A DNA stretch of 64,000 bases from Vicinamibacterales bacterium (GCA_030680175.1 JAUXWO010000089.1:20687-84686), one strand, 5' to 3'. Positions 16,228-25,315 are shown, counted from the first letter of the stretch. Made by a program: numbers and translations. The notes: generated by a model not told the origin, from the letters alone.

Positions 16228-16559
16228 GGTCGCCTCGCTCTGCCCCGATACAGACCCTCGCGCACACGCAGCTGGACCGTGCGAAGAGCGCAGGTACACT
16301 CTGAATCGGCGTCACTGACACAGGCCGTACGGAACCGTACACGCCGGCACGTTCTGCACAGAGAGTGTTCGTGTCACGTGCCAGGCATGTCCTGGCCGTG
16401 GATGCGCGTCGCCCAAGCGCCTCACGACGTGGGCGGTGGCTGCTCCGCCACTGAACCGGCGCGGCTGTGGCCGCCCTGCCCGCGGCGGCGACAGCCAGGC
16501 GTGCGGATCACGTCGAGGGTCTTTGCCAGCGCGCCTGGACTCTCACGCCCGAGCGCGGA
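16228..16559. other. intergenic stretch without a gene
   Basis: No supported gene is seen between the hypothetical gene and the repeat pair. Open frames here have no recognisable domain or ribosome-binding site. Confidence 0.4.
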
Positions 16560-16670
16560 CTAGTGGCGTGTATCGACTGAAGAGGTACTACCAGCGCCTT
16601 TGCTCAACCGCGATTCCGCGGGCCGCCCAACGGGCGGCCCGGTAGTAAATCGTCAACAACACTCCACTAG
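16560..16670. repeat. MITE-like CTAG-bounded repeat, tandem copy A
   Basis: A full copy running from CTAG (16560-16563) to CTAG (16667-16670), 111 bases, with terminal inverted repeats and the central GC hairpin. Its right CTAG is also the left CTAG of the next copy, so the pair forms a perfect head-to-tail tandem. Confidence 0.85.
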
Positions 16671-16777
16671 TGGAGTGTATCGACTGAAGAGGTACTACCA
16701 GCGCCTCTGCTCAGCCGCGATTCCGCGGGCCGCCCAACGGGCGGCCCGGTAGTAGATCGTCAACGACACCCCACTAG
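16667..16777. repeat. MITE-like CTAG-bounded repeat, tandem copy B
   Basis: A second full copy, sharing the CTAG at 16667-16670 with copy A and ending in CTAG at 16774-16777. The two differ at only a few positions (for example GTAGTAAATCGTCAACAACA versus GTAGTAGATCGTCAACGACA), so the duplication or double insertion is recent. Confidence 0.85.
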
Positions 16778-16804
16778 TCCTCAGTGGGGTGAGAATTCCC
16801 GCAC

Positions 16805-17010
16805 CCGGGAGGCTGTGCCAATGCCCGGGTTCCGCGGGGCATCGCGCGACCACGACGACCGCTATCGCGAGGGGTTCGCGCTCGAGTACCGCGCCATGCG
16901 CCAGGTGCGGGACGAGATGGGGCTGGAGAACGTCACGCTGATGGTGCCCTTCTGCCGGACCGTCGAGGAGGGACGACGGGTGATCGCGGAAATGGCCGCC
17001 AACCGACGGG
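16805..17010 (+). pseudogene. ppsA: fragment of phosphoenolpyruvate synthase
   Basis: One frame reads PMPGFRGASR, then DDRYREGFALEYRAMRQV and LMVPFCRTVEEGRRVIAEMA, which matches the C-terminal PEP-binding domain of PEP synthase. Only about 68 of some 800 residues remain; the 5' side ends at the tandem repeats and the 3' side loses homology near 17010. It is a decayed remnant left by rearrangement at the repeats. Confidence 0.7.
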
Positions 17011-17063
17011 CAGGCGCCCACGGCGGACGCGACCGGCACCGCCCATTCGCCTCGAGCACGGCA

Positions 17064-17750
17064 TCACAGGGGCATCGGCGAAGGGCCCGCCGCAGGCTCC
17101 AGATAGCGGGCAAACCAGCCGGCCGCGAGGCGCTCGACCTGCTCCAGCGTGCCCGGCTCTTCGAACAGGTGTGTGGCCCCCGGCACGATCTCGAGTTCCA
17201 CGTGTGCCGTCATCTGGCGCATGGCGTCGCGATTCATCTCGATGACCGGCTCGTCGTGGCCACCCACGATCAACAGCGTCGGCGCCTTGACGCGCGGCAG
17301 CACGTCGTCGCCGGCCAGATCCGGACGTCCACCGCGGGACACGACGGCGGCGATCATCCCTGGGCGTTCGGCCGCGGCGATCAGCGCCGCGGCGGCGCCG
17401 GTGCTCGCACCAAAACACCCGAGAGGCAGCTCACGAAGTTCCGGCTCACGGCGCGCCCAATCGGCGGCCGCACTGACGCGAGGGCCGAGGCGCTCGATGT
17501 CGAAGCGGTACTGCCGCGTGTGCACGTCGATGGCCTCCTCCTCGGGCGTGAGCAGATCGAGCAGCAGCGTCGCGAAGCCCTGCGCATCGAGAAACGCGGC
17601 GACCTCCCGATTTCTGGTGCTGAAACGGCTGCTGCCGCTCCCGTGCGCGAAGATGATCAGGCCGCGCGCATGCGGCGGCATGCGAAGGTCACCGTTCAGG
17701 ACGGAGACGCCCTCGGTGATTTCAACGGGCTGCGCCGTGATGGTTCTCAT
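17064..17750 (-). CDS. alpha/beta hydrolase (dienelactone-hydrolase-like)
   Basis: 228 residues with an alpha/beta hydrolase fold. The nucleophile elbow is GCFGASTGAAAAL (Ser near residue 116), a probable acid lies in IVGGHDEPVI and the catalytic histidine in PGATHLFEEPG. No signal peptide. In many bacteria this hydrolase is fused to the phosphoribosyltransferase that here precedes it by 22 bases, so the two probably act together. The substrate is unknown. It lies in the transcription unit behind the sigma-54-type element at 18456. Confidence 0.82.
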   Translation of the reverse strand: MRTITAQPVEITEGVSVLNGDLRMPPHARGLIIFAHGSGSSRFSTRNREVAAFLDAQGFATLLLDLLTPEEEAIDVHTRQYRFDIERLGPRVSAAADWARREPELRELPLGCFGASTGAAAALIAAAERPGMIAAVVSRGGRPDLAGDDVLPRVKAPTLLIVGGHDEPVIEMNRDAMRQMTAHVELEIVPGATHLFEEPGTLEQVERLAAGWFARYLEPAAGPSPMPL

Positions 17751-17772
17751 CGCGGGGACTCCTCTGGGCCAT

Positions 17773-18420
17773 TCACGCGGTCTGAGGCAGGAGCGGCTTT
17801 CTCGGACGCGCCAGGGCCTCCACGACCATCTCGTCCGTCACCTCCGAGAAGTCCTCGAAGAACTGACCGACGGCGTAGAAGTCCACGGGCGCATGGAGAC
17901 ACACGACGTCATCCGCCTCGGCGCGCATACGCGCGAGTGATGTGGCCGGCGCGACGCCTATCGCCACCACGATCCGGCGGGGCTGTTGCGCACGGAGGGC
18001 GCGGATCGCGGAGAGCATGGACGACCCGGTCGCGATTCCGTCGTCGACGATGATGACCACGCGATCGGCAGGATCGACGGCCTTCTGCGCGCGTGTGTAG
18101 AGCTCCCGGCGCTTGCGAAGAATTTCCCGTTGCGTGCGGACTTCTTCGCGCAGGTACTCGTCGGACGCGGTCTCGAAGTACTCGCCTTTCAGGACGGTGC
18201 CCGCCTCATCCACCGCTCCGATGGCGAACTCCGGCTGGCCTGGCGCCCGCAGTTTCCGGACGAGCACGACATCCAGGTCGCCGCCGAGCGCCTCGGCAAT
18301 GATCCTCGCCATGGGCACGGCGCCGCGTGGGACGCCCAACACGAGCGGATGCTGTCCCCGGTAGACGGCGAGGCCGTCCGCCAGCTGCGCGGCCGCCTCC
18401 TCACGGTTCTTGAAGCGCAT
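17773..18420 (-). CDS. phosphoribosyltransferase
   Basis: 215 residues from ATG 18420. The PRPP-binding loop is VVIIVDDGIATGSSM near residue 125, with an N-terminal LGVPRGAVPMARIIAEAL. It belongs to the stress-associated phosphoribosyltransferase group often linked to dienelactone-type hydrolases. A further upstream ATG at 18455 lies upstream of the expected sigma-54 transcription start and is therefore unlikely. It is divergent from the PRPP synthetase gene, which could supply its substrate. Confidence 0.85.
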   Translation of the reverse strand: MRFKNREEAAAQLADGLAVYRGQHPLVLGVPRGAVPMARIIAEALGGDLDVVLVRKLRAPGQPEFAIGAVDEAGTVLKGEYFETASDEYLREEVRTQREILRKRRELYTRAQKAVDPADRVVIIVDDGIATGSSMLSAIRALRAQQPRRIVVAIGVAPATSLARMRAEADDVVCLHAPVDFYAVGQFFEDFSEVTDEMVVEALARPRKPLLPQTA

Positions 18421-18455
18421 GACCTCGACTCCCGGGGATCTCCGGGACTCGACCA

Positions 18456-18471
18456 TGCAACCGGACTGCCA
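18456..18471 (-). promoter_or_regulatory. sigma-54-type promoter for phosphoribosyltransferase/hydrolase operon
   Basis: On the minus strand this reads TGGCAGTCCGGTTGCA, against the -24/-12 consensus TGGCACGNNNNTTGCA: two mismatches, with correct GG-to-GC spacing. It lies 35 bases upstream of the ATG at 18420. Confidence 0.65.
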
Positions 18472-18503
18472 GCACAGCTGTGTGTGCTGTCTGGCGCCTG
18501 ATC

Positions 18504-18519
18504 TGGCTCGGGACCTGCA
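18504..18519 (+). promoter_or_regulatory. sigma-54-type promoter for the prs operon
   Basis: Reads TGGCTCGGGACCTGCA, two mismatches to TGGCACGNNNNTTGCA. The expected start of transcription near 18530 leaves room for the GGAGG at 18543 and the GTG at 18553. It is divergent from the element at 18456 in the same intergenic region. Confidence 0.6.
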
Positions 18520-18552
18520 TTGATCCATGAGTACATGGCCCGGGAGGAAGAC

Positions 18553-19494
18553 GTGGACGACCACCTGATGGTGCTGGCTGGCCCCGCAAGCGCGCGTCTC
18601 GGCGTCGAGGTGTGCGAGATCCTCCGGGTGGCGCCGGCCGTGTATGAGTGCCGCCGCTTTCCCGATGGGGAAATGCAGGTCGAGATTCAGGAGTCCATCC
18701 GTGGGTGCGACGTCTTCCTGCTGCAGTCGACGGGCCCACCCGTCGAGCAGCACCTGATGGAACTCCTCCTCCTCGCCGATGCGTGCCGCCGCGCAGGAGC
18801 GGGCCGGCTCACCGCCGTGATCCCGTATCTCGGTTATGCGCGGCAGGATCGCCGCATGGGCCGTCGGTCGCTCGGCGCGCGGGTGGTGGCCGACGTCATC
18901 GGAACCGCTCGCTTCGATCGACTCATGTTGATCGATGCCCATACCCCGGCGATCGAAGGGTACTTCGACATCCCTGTCGAGCATCTGACCGCCGTGCCGC
19001 TTCTGGCACGGGCTGCCGCCCCCTCGCTGCGCGACACCTCGGTCGTGGTCGCGCCCGACTTCGGTGCCGTCAAGCTCGCGCGCGCGTACGCCCGGCTCCT
19101 CCAGGTGCCCATGGCGTTCGTCCACAAGACGCGCCTCGATGGCGACGCGGTGGAAGCCCACGGCGTCATTGGCGACGTGCACGCCAGGCTGCCGCTCATC
19201 GTCGATGACATGCTGAGCACCGGCGGCACGCTCGCGGCCGCGATCGGCGCGCTGCGGGCGGCGGGGGCGGTCGAGCCGATGACGGTAGCCGTGACACACG
19301 CGCTCCTGGCGGGGCGCGCGCGAGAGATCCTGCGCACGCTGCCACTGACCCGCTTCATCGCCGCCGACACCGTGGCGATCGAGCCGCCCGCGGTGCCGTA
19401 CCTCGAGGTCACCAGCGTGGCCCCGCTGATTGCCACCGCGATTCGGCGCGATCACCGTGACGAGTCGCTCGCTGATCTTCGAGTGCCCGCGTAG
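18553..19494 (+). CDS. prs: ribose-phosphate pyrophosphokinase (PRPP synthetase)
   Basis: The enzyme makes PRPP from ribose 5-phosphate and ATP. GTG 18553 is chosen because GGAGG sits 5 bases before it; it gives 313 residues, the family length. Hallmarks are RRFPDGEMQVEIQESIRG, IPYLGYARQDR, LIDAHTPAIEGYF and the PRPP loop LIVDDMLSTGGTLA. It heads an apparent operon with the HPF-cold-shock gene and the HgdB/HgdC-like pair. A housekeeping copy probably exists elsewhere, making this a stress-regulated paralogue (inference). Confidence 0.88.
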   Translation: MDDHLMVLAGPASARLGVEVCEILRVAPAVYECRRFPDGEMQVEIQESIRGCDVFLLQSTGPPVEQHLMELLLLADACRRAGAGRLTAVIPYLGYARQDRRMGRRSLGARVVADVIGTARFDRLMLIDAHTPAIEGYFDIPVEHLTAVPLLARAAAPSLRDTSVVVAPDFGAVKLARAYARLLQVPMAFVHKTRLDGDAVEAHGVIGDVHARLPLIVDDMLSTGGTLAAAIGALRAAGAVEPMTVAVTHALLAGRAREILRTLPLTRFIAADTVAIEPPAVPYLEVTSVAPLIATAIRRDHRDESLADLRVPA

Positions 19495-19506
19495 CCGGGA
19501 GGCGCC

Positions 19507-20133
19507 ATGACCATCATTCCCCTCCAGGTCACGTTCCGCGGCCTCGCGCACTCGGATGCCCTCGAGGCGGACGTCCGGGAGCGCGTCGCGTGGCTGGAAC
19601 GCTTCTATCCAGACATCATCCGATGCCGGGTGCTCCTCGAGGTGCCCCATCGTCATCATCATGATGGCCGGCACTTCCACGTCCGCATCGAGATGACCGT
19701 GCCCGGTGGCGTCCCGATTATCGTGAGCCACGAGCCGTCGCTGCACGGACCGTTGAAGGACGTCGAGGAAGCGGCGCACCACAAGGGGACGGAGATCGAC
19801 AGCGTGCACCGCCACGCGCGTGTCGCGGTCCACCACGCATTCGATGCCGCACGCCGGCGGCTGCAGGACTTTGCGCGCGAGCAGCGCGGCGCCGTCAAGG
19901 CCCACGAGGTTCCCGCGCACGGCGACATCGTCGAACTCTCGAGCGCGGACGGCTATGGGTTCATCCAGGCCGAGGGGTACCTCGTCTACTTCACGCGCGC
20001 AACCGTGCTGGACGATGCGTTCGATGCCCTGACCGTCGGGACGCCGGTGGCCTTTGTCGAGGAGCGGGGCGAGCAAGGGCCGCGGGCGAGCACCGTGCGC
20101 GTGCTCGGGAAGCACCACTACCTCACGCCCTGA
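19507..20133 (+). CDS. HPF/RaiA-type ribosome-associated protein with cold-shock-like domain
   Basis: 208 residues. The first 110 residues resemble the sigma-54-modulation/HPF fold (LQVTFRGLAHSDALEADVRE, VLLEVPHRHHHDGRHFHVRI), which binds the 30S subunit and helps store idle ribosomes. Residues about 145-205 resemble an S1/cold-shock OB fold (GDIVELSSADGYGFIQAEG, VYFTRATVL, PVAFVEERGEQGPRA). This two-domain form occurs in Acidobacteria and Proteobacteria stress loci. It follows prs by 12 bases and should be co-expressed. Confidence 0.82.
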   Translation: MTIIPLQVTFRGLAHSDALEADVRERVAWLERFYPDIIRCRVLLEVPHRHHHDGRHFHVRIEMTVPGGVPIIVSHEPSLHGPLKDVEEAAHHKGTEIDSVHRHARVAVHHAFDAARRRLQDFAREQRGAVKAHEVPAHGDIVELSSADGYGFIQAEGYLVYFTRATVLDDAFDALTVGTPVAFVEERGEQGPRASTVRVLGKHHYLTP

Positions 20134-20165
20134 ACGGGACGTGCTGACTTCCACGCGGGGGGCTC

Positions 20166-21866
20166 GTGCACCATTTCGACCTTGCGCAATCGCTCGCGGC
20201 CGAGCGGGCGCGGCTGCGGACACGCGCCGGACTCGCGGAACCGCCGCGGCACTACCGCCGTCCGGTGGAACGGCCCTTTACCGCCGCGGAGCGTGGGACG
20301 GTGACGATCCTGCTCGGCGGGCTCACCGCCACGCACGACCGCCTCATCACGGCGGCATTCGCGACCTCCGGCTACCGGGCCGAATACCTCCCGCAGGCGG
20401 ATCTGGAAGCGTTCCAGATCGGGCGTCAGTACTGCAACGTCGGGCAGTGCAACCCGGCCTACTTCACGGTCGGAAACCTCGTCAAGCACCTGCGGGCCCT
20501 GGAGGCCGACGGGCTCGCGCGTGAAGACATCGTCGAGCGGTACGTCTTCTTCACGGCGGGCAGCTGCGGCCCCTGCCGTTTCGGGATGTACGAGTCGGAG
20601 TACCGGCACGCGCTGAAGAACGCCGGCTTCGAGGGTTTCCGCGTGCTGACCTTCCAGCAGGACGACGGCGTGAAAGCCTCCTCGGGCGAACCGGGCCTGA
20701 AGTTCTCGGGCCACTTCGGCCTGACGGCGTTGAACACGTTCACCTGCAGCGACGCCCTGCACGACACCGCCTGCCGCCTGCGGCCGTACGAAGTGCAGCA
20801 TGGCGCGACCGACCGGGCGCTCGACGAGGTCATTACGGCGCTACATGCGCACCTGCGCGGGCGGACCGCCTTCGAGATCCTCGATCACGTGCCGGCCTGG
20901 GTGGCGCACCGCCTCGCGGCGCATCCGCGCGTCAGGAACCTGGCCAACGGGCTGGTCAAGGTCCGCCAGCACCTTCGAGGGAGAGAGTACCGGGACGCCC
21001 TGGCCGCGGCTCGCGCGAGGCTCGACCAGGTCGAGGTGGACCGCCTGCGCGTCAAGCCCATCGTGAAGCTCACGGGGGAATTCTGGGCCGCCATCACCGA
21101 AGGGGCGGGCAACCACGACATGCTCCGGTTCCTCGAGGCGGAGGGCGCCGAGGTCCGCGTGGATCCCATCGGGACGTGGGTGATGTACCTCCTCTACCAG
21201 GCCGGGACGCGCGCGCGGGTCGACTGGCGCGTCGGGCGGCCGCCGAGAGCCCTGTCACGTGCGGCAATCGCCCACGACCTGCGATTCCTGCGCCGGCGCC
21301 TGCTCTTCGGCGCTGTCGAACGGATCTTCGCGCGCGAGTACCACCGTGTCGCGCAGGCGCTCGGCGGGCTGCCCGATCGCCTGGTCCCGCAGGCGGCACT
21401 CGCCCGGCTGGCGCATCCGTACTACCACTCGATGCTCCGCGGCGGCGAAGGGCACCTGGAGGTCGGCAAGACCATCTACTACACCGTGCACCGGAAGGCC
21501 CACATGGTGCTCAGCCTGAAGCCGTTCGGCTGCCTGCCGTCGACGCAGTCCGATGGCGTGCAGTCGGCGGTCACCGCGCGCCTGCCGGAACTCATCCTGC
21601 TGTCGATCGAGACCTCCGGGGAAGGCGCGCTCAACGCGCGGAGCCGGGTGCAGATGGCGCTCGGCGAAGCCAAAGCCGCGGCGCGGCGTGAGTTCGAGGA
21701 GGCGGTGGCGCGGTCTGGACGGACACTCGACGACCTGCGCGCCTACGTCGCCGCGCACCCCGAGTTGCGGCGCCCGTTCTACCGGGTGCCCGCGCATCAG
21801 GGGGTGGCCGGCACGGCGGCGAACTTCGCGCTCCACGTGGGACACCTCATGAACGGGAACCGGTAG
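20166..21866 (+). CDS. HgdB/DUF2229-related cysteine-rich protein of the acyl-CoA dehydratase superfamily
   Basis: 566 residues from a GTG start. Cys-rich motifs include GRQYCNVGQCNPAYFTVGNL, TAGSCGPCRFGMYESEYRHA and TFTCSDALHDTACRL, as in proteins related to the 2-hydroxyacyl-CoA dehydratase/activator system that bind Fe-S clusters. The next gene, its ATPase-containing partner, begins inside its stop codon, so the two surely function together. No acyl-CoA dehydratase subunits or fermentation genes are near, so the substrate is unknown. Confidence 0.7.
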   Translation: MHHFDLAQSLAAERARLRTRAGLAEPPRHYRRPVERPFTAAERGTVTILLGGLTATHDRLITAAFATSGYRAEYLPQADLEAFQIGRQYCNVGQCNPAYFTVGNLVKHLRALEADGLAREDIVERYVFFTAGSCGPCRFGMYESEYRHALKNAGFEGFRVLTFQQDDGVKASSGEPGLKFSGHFGLTALNTFTCSDALHDTACRLRPYEVQHGATDRALDEVITALHAHLRGRTAFEILDHVPAWVAHRLAAHPRVRNLANGLVKVRQHLRGREYRDALAAARARLDQVEVDRLRVKPIVKLTGEFWAAITEGAGNHDMLRFLEAEGAEVRVDPIGTWVMYLLYQAGTRARVDWRVGRPPRALSRAAIAHDLRFLRRRLLFGAVERIFAREYHRVAQALGGLPDRLVPQAALARLAHPYYHSMLRGGEGHLEVGKTIYYTVHRKAHMVLSLKPFGCLPSTQSDGVQSAVTARLPELILLSIETSGEGALNARSRVQMALGEAKAAARREFEEAVARSGRTLDDLRAYVAAHPELRRPFYRVPAHQGVAGTAANFALHVGHLMNGNR

Positions 21867-24800
21867 TGGCGGCGGACTGGCTGCTCGGCGTAGACGTCGG
21901 ATCCACCGCGCTCAAGGTCGTCCTGGTTGACGCCGTCTCGGACACGCTCACCTGGCGACGCTACGAGCGGCACGAGTCGCTGGCGGGCGAGATGCTGCTC
22001 GCGTGGCTGGGCACGCTGGAGTCCGAACACCGTCTGGCATCCGCGAACTGCCGCGTGTTCGCCACCGGCGTGGCCGCCGGCGAGCTGGCGCCGGCCATCG
22101 GCGCCCACCTCGTCCAGGAGGCCCATGCCATCTCCCTGGCCGTCGAGCAGCGTGATCCGGAGGCGCGCACGGTCATCGAACTCGGCGGACAGGATGCCAA
22201 GATCATCCACTTCAAGGAGGATGGGACGGGCCGCCGCAGGAAGGTGCCGTCGATGAACGACAAGTGCGCCGGCGGCACCGGCGCCGTCATCGACAAGATC
22301 GCCGCCAAGGTCGGTCTCGTGCCCGGCGATCTCCAGCAGCAGGCCTACGACGGCATTCGCCTGCATCCGGTGGCGGGCAAGTGCGGCGTCTTCGCGGAGA
22401 CCGACATCACGGGCCTGCTGAAACAGGGGATCCCGGCGGGGGAACTGATGGCGTCGCTGTTCGACGCCATCATCCTGCAGAACCTCTCGGTGCTGACGCG
22501 CGGGTCCACGCCGCTGCCGCGCGTGGTGCTGCTTGGCGGACCCCATGCCTTCATCCCCGGCCTGTGCCAGGCGTGGCGGCTGCGCCTCACCGAACTGTGG
22601 CGGGACCGTGGGGTCCGGCTGCCGGAGGACGCCACGCCCGACGACCTCGTGACCGCCCCGCCCCTCGCGGAGTACTACGCCGCCCTGGGCGCCGTCGCGT
22701 ACGGCCGGGCCGAGTCGGGAGACGTCGGACGGTACGCCGGGGCGGGCGCGCTGGCGGCGCACCTCGCGCGGACGGCGGACCAGGGCCGACACCGACAGGC
22801 GTTGCCAGGGCTCGTATCGTCGGAACAGGAACGCGACGCGTTCATCGCGCGGTACGCACCGCCGCCGTTCGTGCCGCCGCGCTTCGAGCCGGGCGCCCTC
22901 GTCCGCGCCTTTCTCGGCCTCGACGCCGGCTCCACGTCGACCAAGGGCGTGCTGCTGGCCGACGCGGATGGCGGGGTGCTGGCCACCGCGTATTGCCTGT
23001 CGCTCGGCAACCCCATCGAGGATGCCGTCGACATCATCGACCGGCTGCGCGCGACCATCGAAGAGCAGGGTGCGCGCGTGGAGATCGCCGGCGTGGGCAC
23101 CACCGGGTACGCCAAGGACATTCTGCACGACGTGCTGGGCGCCGATGCGGCCATCGCCGAAACCGTCGCGCACACCGAGTCGGCCAAACGGGAGTACCGG
23201 GATCCGCACGTCATCGTGGATGTCGGCGGCCAGGACATCAAGCTCATCGTTCTGAAGGACGGGCGCGTCAAGGACTTCCGTCTGAACACGCAGTGTTCCG
23301 CCGGCAACGGGTACTTCCTGCAGGCGACGGCGGAGTCGTTCGGCGTGCCGGTCGAACGCTACGCGGAGGCGGCGTTCGCGGCGCGCGCCATGCCGATCTT
23401 CGGCTATGGCTGCGCGGTGTTTCTGCAGTCCGACATCGTCTCGTTCCAGCGCGCGGGGTGGACCCGTGAGGAGATCCTGGCCGGGCTCGCCGCGGTGCTG
23501 CCGAAGAACGTCTTCCTGTACGTGGCGCGGGTGCCGGACTTCGCGGCGCTCGGGACGCGCTTCGTGCTGCAGGGCGGGACCCAGCGGAACCTGGCCGCCG
23601 TGAAGGCGCAGGTGGACTTCATCCGCGCGACCTTCGCGCCGACCGGCGTCGAGCCGGACATCATCGTCCACAGGCACGCGGGCGAGGCCGGCGGCATCGG
23701 CGCGGCGCTGGAGGCCATGCGGGCGGTGGCGGCGCGCCCCGACCGCCGCACCACGTTCATCGGCTTGGACGCGTATCGGCACATCACCTACCGCACGACC
23801 CGCGGCGAGGAGACGCGGTGCCACTTCTGCACCAACGACTGCCTGCGCACCTTCATCGACGTGTCGATTCGTGGCGCGGAGCCGAATCGGGTGATCGTGG
23901 CCACCTGCGAGAAGGGAGCCGTCGAAGACCTGGCCTCGCTGCGGGCGGTGAAGGCCGGACTCGACCGCGTGGCCGCCGAGAACCCGAACTTCGTCGAAAT
24001 CGCCGGGCGCGAGGTCTGGAGGGCGCCGGCGGCACCGACGATGGCCGGCCGCACGCCGCCGCACGCGCGGCGGGCGGCGCTGCGGATCGGCATCCCTCGC
24101 GTCTTGAACATGTACACGTACGCGCCGCTCTTCAGCGCCTACTTCGCGAGCCTTGGCGTGCCGACGGCGGGGATCGTCTACTCCGATGTCACGAGCCCGG
24201 AGCTCTATCGCAGCGGCTCGAGCCGCGGGAGCATCGACCCCTGCTTCCCGTCGAAGGTCGCCATCGCACACGTACAGAACCTGCTCGCCGTCAAGCACCG
24301 CCGCACGCCGCTCGACTGCATCTTCTTTCCGATGTTCGACGTGCTCGACTCGCCGCTCGTCGGCACCGTCGGGCAGAACGCCTGCCCGACCGTGGCCGCG
24401 ACCCCGCGCACGGTCCACGCCGCCTTCACCAAGGAGGCGGATGCCTTCGCGGCCGCCGGCGTGCAGTACGTGGACCCGCTCATCAACGTCGCGAATCGCC
24501 GGCTGTTCGCGCTGCAGCTGTTCGACGCCTGGGCGCCTGTGCTCGGGCTCACGCGCGACGAGAACCAGCGGGCGCTCGAGGCCGGCTTCGCGGCGCTTGA
24601 CGCCTTCTGGAGCGGACTCCGCCGCCGGGCGCGCGCCGTACTGGATCAGCTCGAGCGGGACGGCCGCCTCGGCATCGTCATGCTCGGCCGGCCGTACCAC
24701 CACGATCCGGGCATCAATCACGGCATCGCGGAGGAGCTCCGGAAGCGCGGATACCCGATCTTCTCGCAGAAGACCCTGCCGCTCGACGAGGATCTGCTCG

Positions 24801-25213
24801 AGCGGCTGTTCGGTGACGACGTGCGGAACGGGGCGGTCACGCACCCGTTGGACATCTCGGACGTCTGGAAGCATTCGACGTCCGAGAATACGAACCAGAA
24901 GCTGTGGGCGGCGAAGTTCGTCGCGCGCCACCCGAATCTCGTGGCCCTCGAGTTCTCCAGTTTCAAGTGCGGCCTCGATGCGCCGGTGTACTCCGTCGTC
25001 GAGGCGATCCTCGAGGCCGCCGGCCGGCCGTATCTGGCCTTCAAGGACCTCGACGAAAATCGCGCAGCCGGCGCGATCAAGCTCCGCGTGGAAACGATCG
25101 ACTACTTCCTGCAGCGGTACCGTGACGAGTCCGCGGCCACGTGGCGCACGCTCCGCGACATCGAGGAGCAGGTCGCGGCCTACGCAGCCGCGCGTCACCG
25201 GACCGCGCCGTAG
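21866..25213 (+). CDS. double BcrAD/BadFG/HgdC-type ATPase fused to DUF2229 domain
   Basis: 1115 residues from GTG, overlapping the previous stop by one base. Two ASKHA ATPase domains are visible: residues about 5-275 (LLGVDVGSTALKVVLVD, ELGGQDAKIIHF, NDKCAGGTGAVID) and 345-620 (FLGLDAGSTSTKGVLLA, DVGGQDIKLIVL, NTQCSAGNGYFL). The rest holds a CHFCTNDCLRTF motif and the DUF2229 region (GIPRVLNMYTYAPLFSAYF, DPCFPSKVAIAHV, GRPYHHDPGINHGI). HgdC-type ATPases drive ATP-dependent one-electron transfer across an Fe-S cluster. Here the acceptor is probably the preceding protein. Confidence 0.78.
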   Translation: MAADWLLGVDVGSTALKVVLVDAVSDTLTWRRYERHESLAGEMLLAWLGTLESEHRLASANCRVFATGVAAGELAPAIGAHLVQEAHAISLAVEQRDPEARTVIELGGQDAKIIHFKEDGTGRRRKVPSMNDKCAGGTGAVIDKIAAKVGLVPGDLQQQAYDGIRLHPVAGKCGVFAETDITGLLKQGIPAGELMASLFDAIILQNLSVLTRGSTPLPRVVLLGGPHAFIPGLCQAWRLRLTELWRDRGVRLPEDATPDDLVTAPPLAEYYAALGAVAYGRAESGDVGRYAGAGALAAHLARTADQGRHRQALPGLVSSEQERDAFIARYAPPPFVPPRFEPGALVRAFLGLDAGSTSTKGVLLADADGGVLATAYCLSLGNPIEDAVDIIDRLRATIEEQGARVEIAGVGTTGYAKDILHDVLGADAAIAETVAHTESAKREYRDPHVIVDVGGQDIKLIVLKDGRVKDFRLNTQCSAGNGYFLQATAESFGVPVERYAEAAFAARAMPIFGYGCAVFLQSDIVSFQRAGWTREEILAGLAAVLPKNVFLYVARVPDFAALGTRFVLQGGTQRNLAAVKAQVDFIRATFAPTGVEPDIIVHRHAGEAGGIGAALEAMRAVAARPDRRTTFIGLDAYRHITYRTTRGEETRCHFCTNDCLRTFIDVSIRGAEPNRVIVATCEKGAVEDLASLRAVKAGLDRVAAENPNFVEIAGREVWRAPAAPTMAGRTPPHARRAALRIGIPRVLNMYTYAPLFSAYFASLGVPTAGIVYSDVTSPELYRSGSSRGSIDPCFPSKVAIAHVQNLLAVKHRRTPLDCIFFPMFDVLDSPLVGTVGQNACPTVAATPRTVHAAFTKEADAFAAAGVQYVDPLINVANRRLFALQLFDAWAPVLGLTRDENQRALEAGFAALDAFWSGLRRRARAVLDQLERDGRLGIVMLGRPYHHDPGINHGIAEELRKRGYPIFSQKTLPLDEDLLERLFGDDVRNGAVTHPLDISDVWKHSTSENTNQKLWAAKFVARHPNLVALEFSSFKCGLDAPVYSVVEAILEAAGRPYLAFKDLDENRAAGAIKLRVETIDYFLQRYRDESAATWRTLRDIEEQVAAYAAARHRTAP

Positions 25214-25299
25214 TGCGGCATTCTGCGCACCCGCGAGCGATTTTCCCGCTGCCGGAGGGCGGGTTGGAGCGGTTTCAGCCCGATCGCCTGCTCACACGC

Positions 25300-25315
25300 T
25301 GGCATCCCTCTTGCC
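25300..25315 (+). promoter_or_regulatory. sigma-54-type promoter for CBS/glucan phosphorylase operon
   Basis: Reads TGGCATCCCTCTTGCC; the GG and GC pairs and the TTGC block are at standard spacing relative to TGGCACGNNNNTTGCA. It lies 61 bases upstream of the CBS gene start. Confidence 0.62.

Noticed and set aside
17773..20223. Minus-strand frame extending from the phosphoribosyltransferase through prs and HPF
   Set aside because: Only the last 215 codons encode the phosphoribosyltransferase; the upstream part is antisense to two well-supported genes and crosses two promoter elements.
21797..25198. A 1133-codon open frame on the minus strand opposite the HgdC-like gene
   Set aside because: It mirrors the real gene in a GC-rich codon-position pattern, has no recognisable domain and is rich in Arg, His and Asp as expected of antisense frames.
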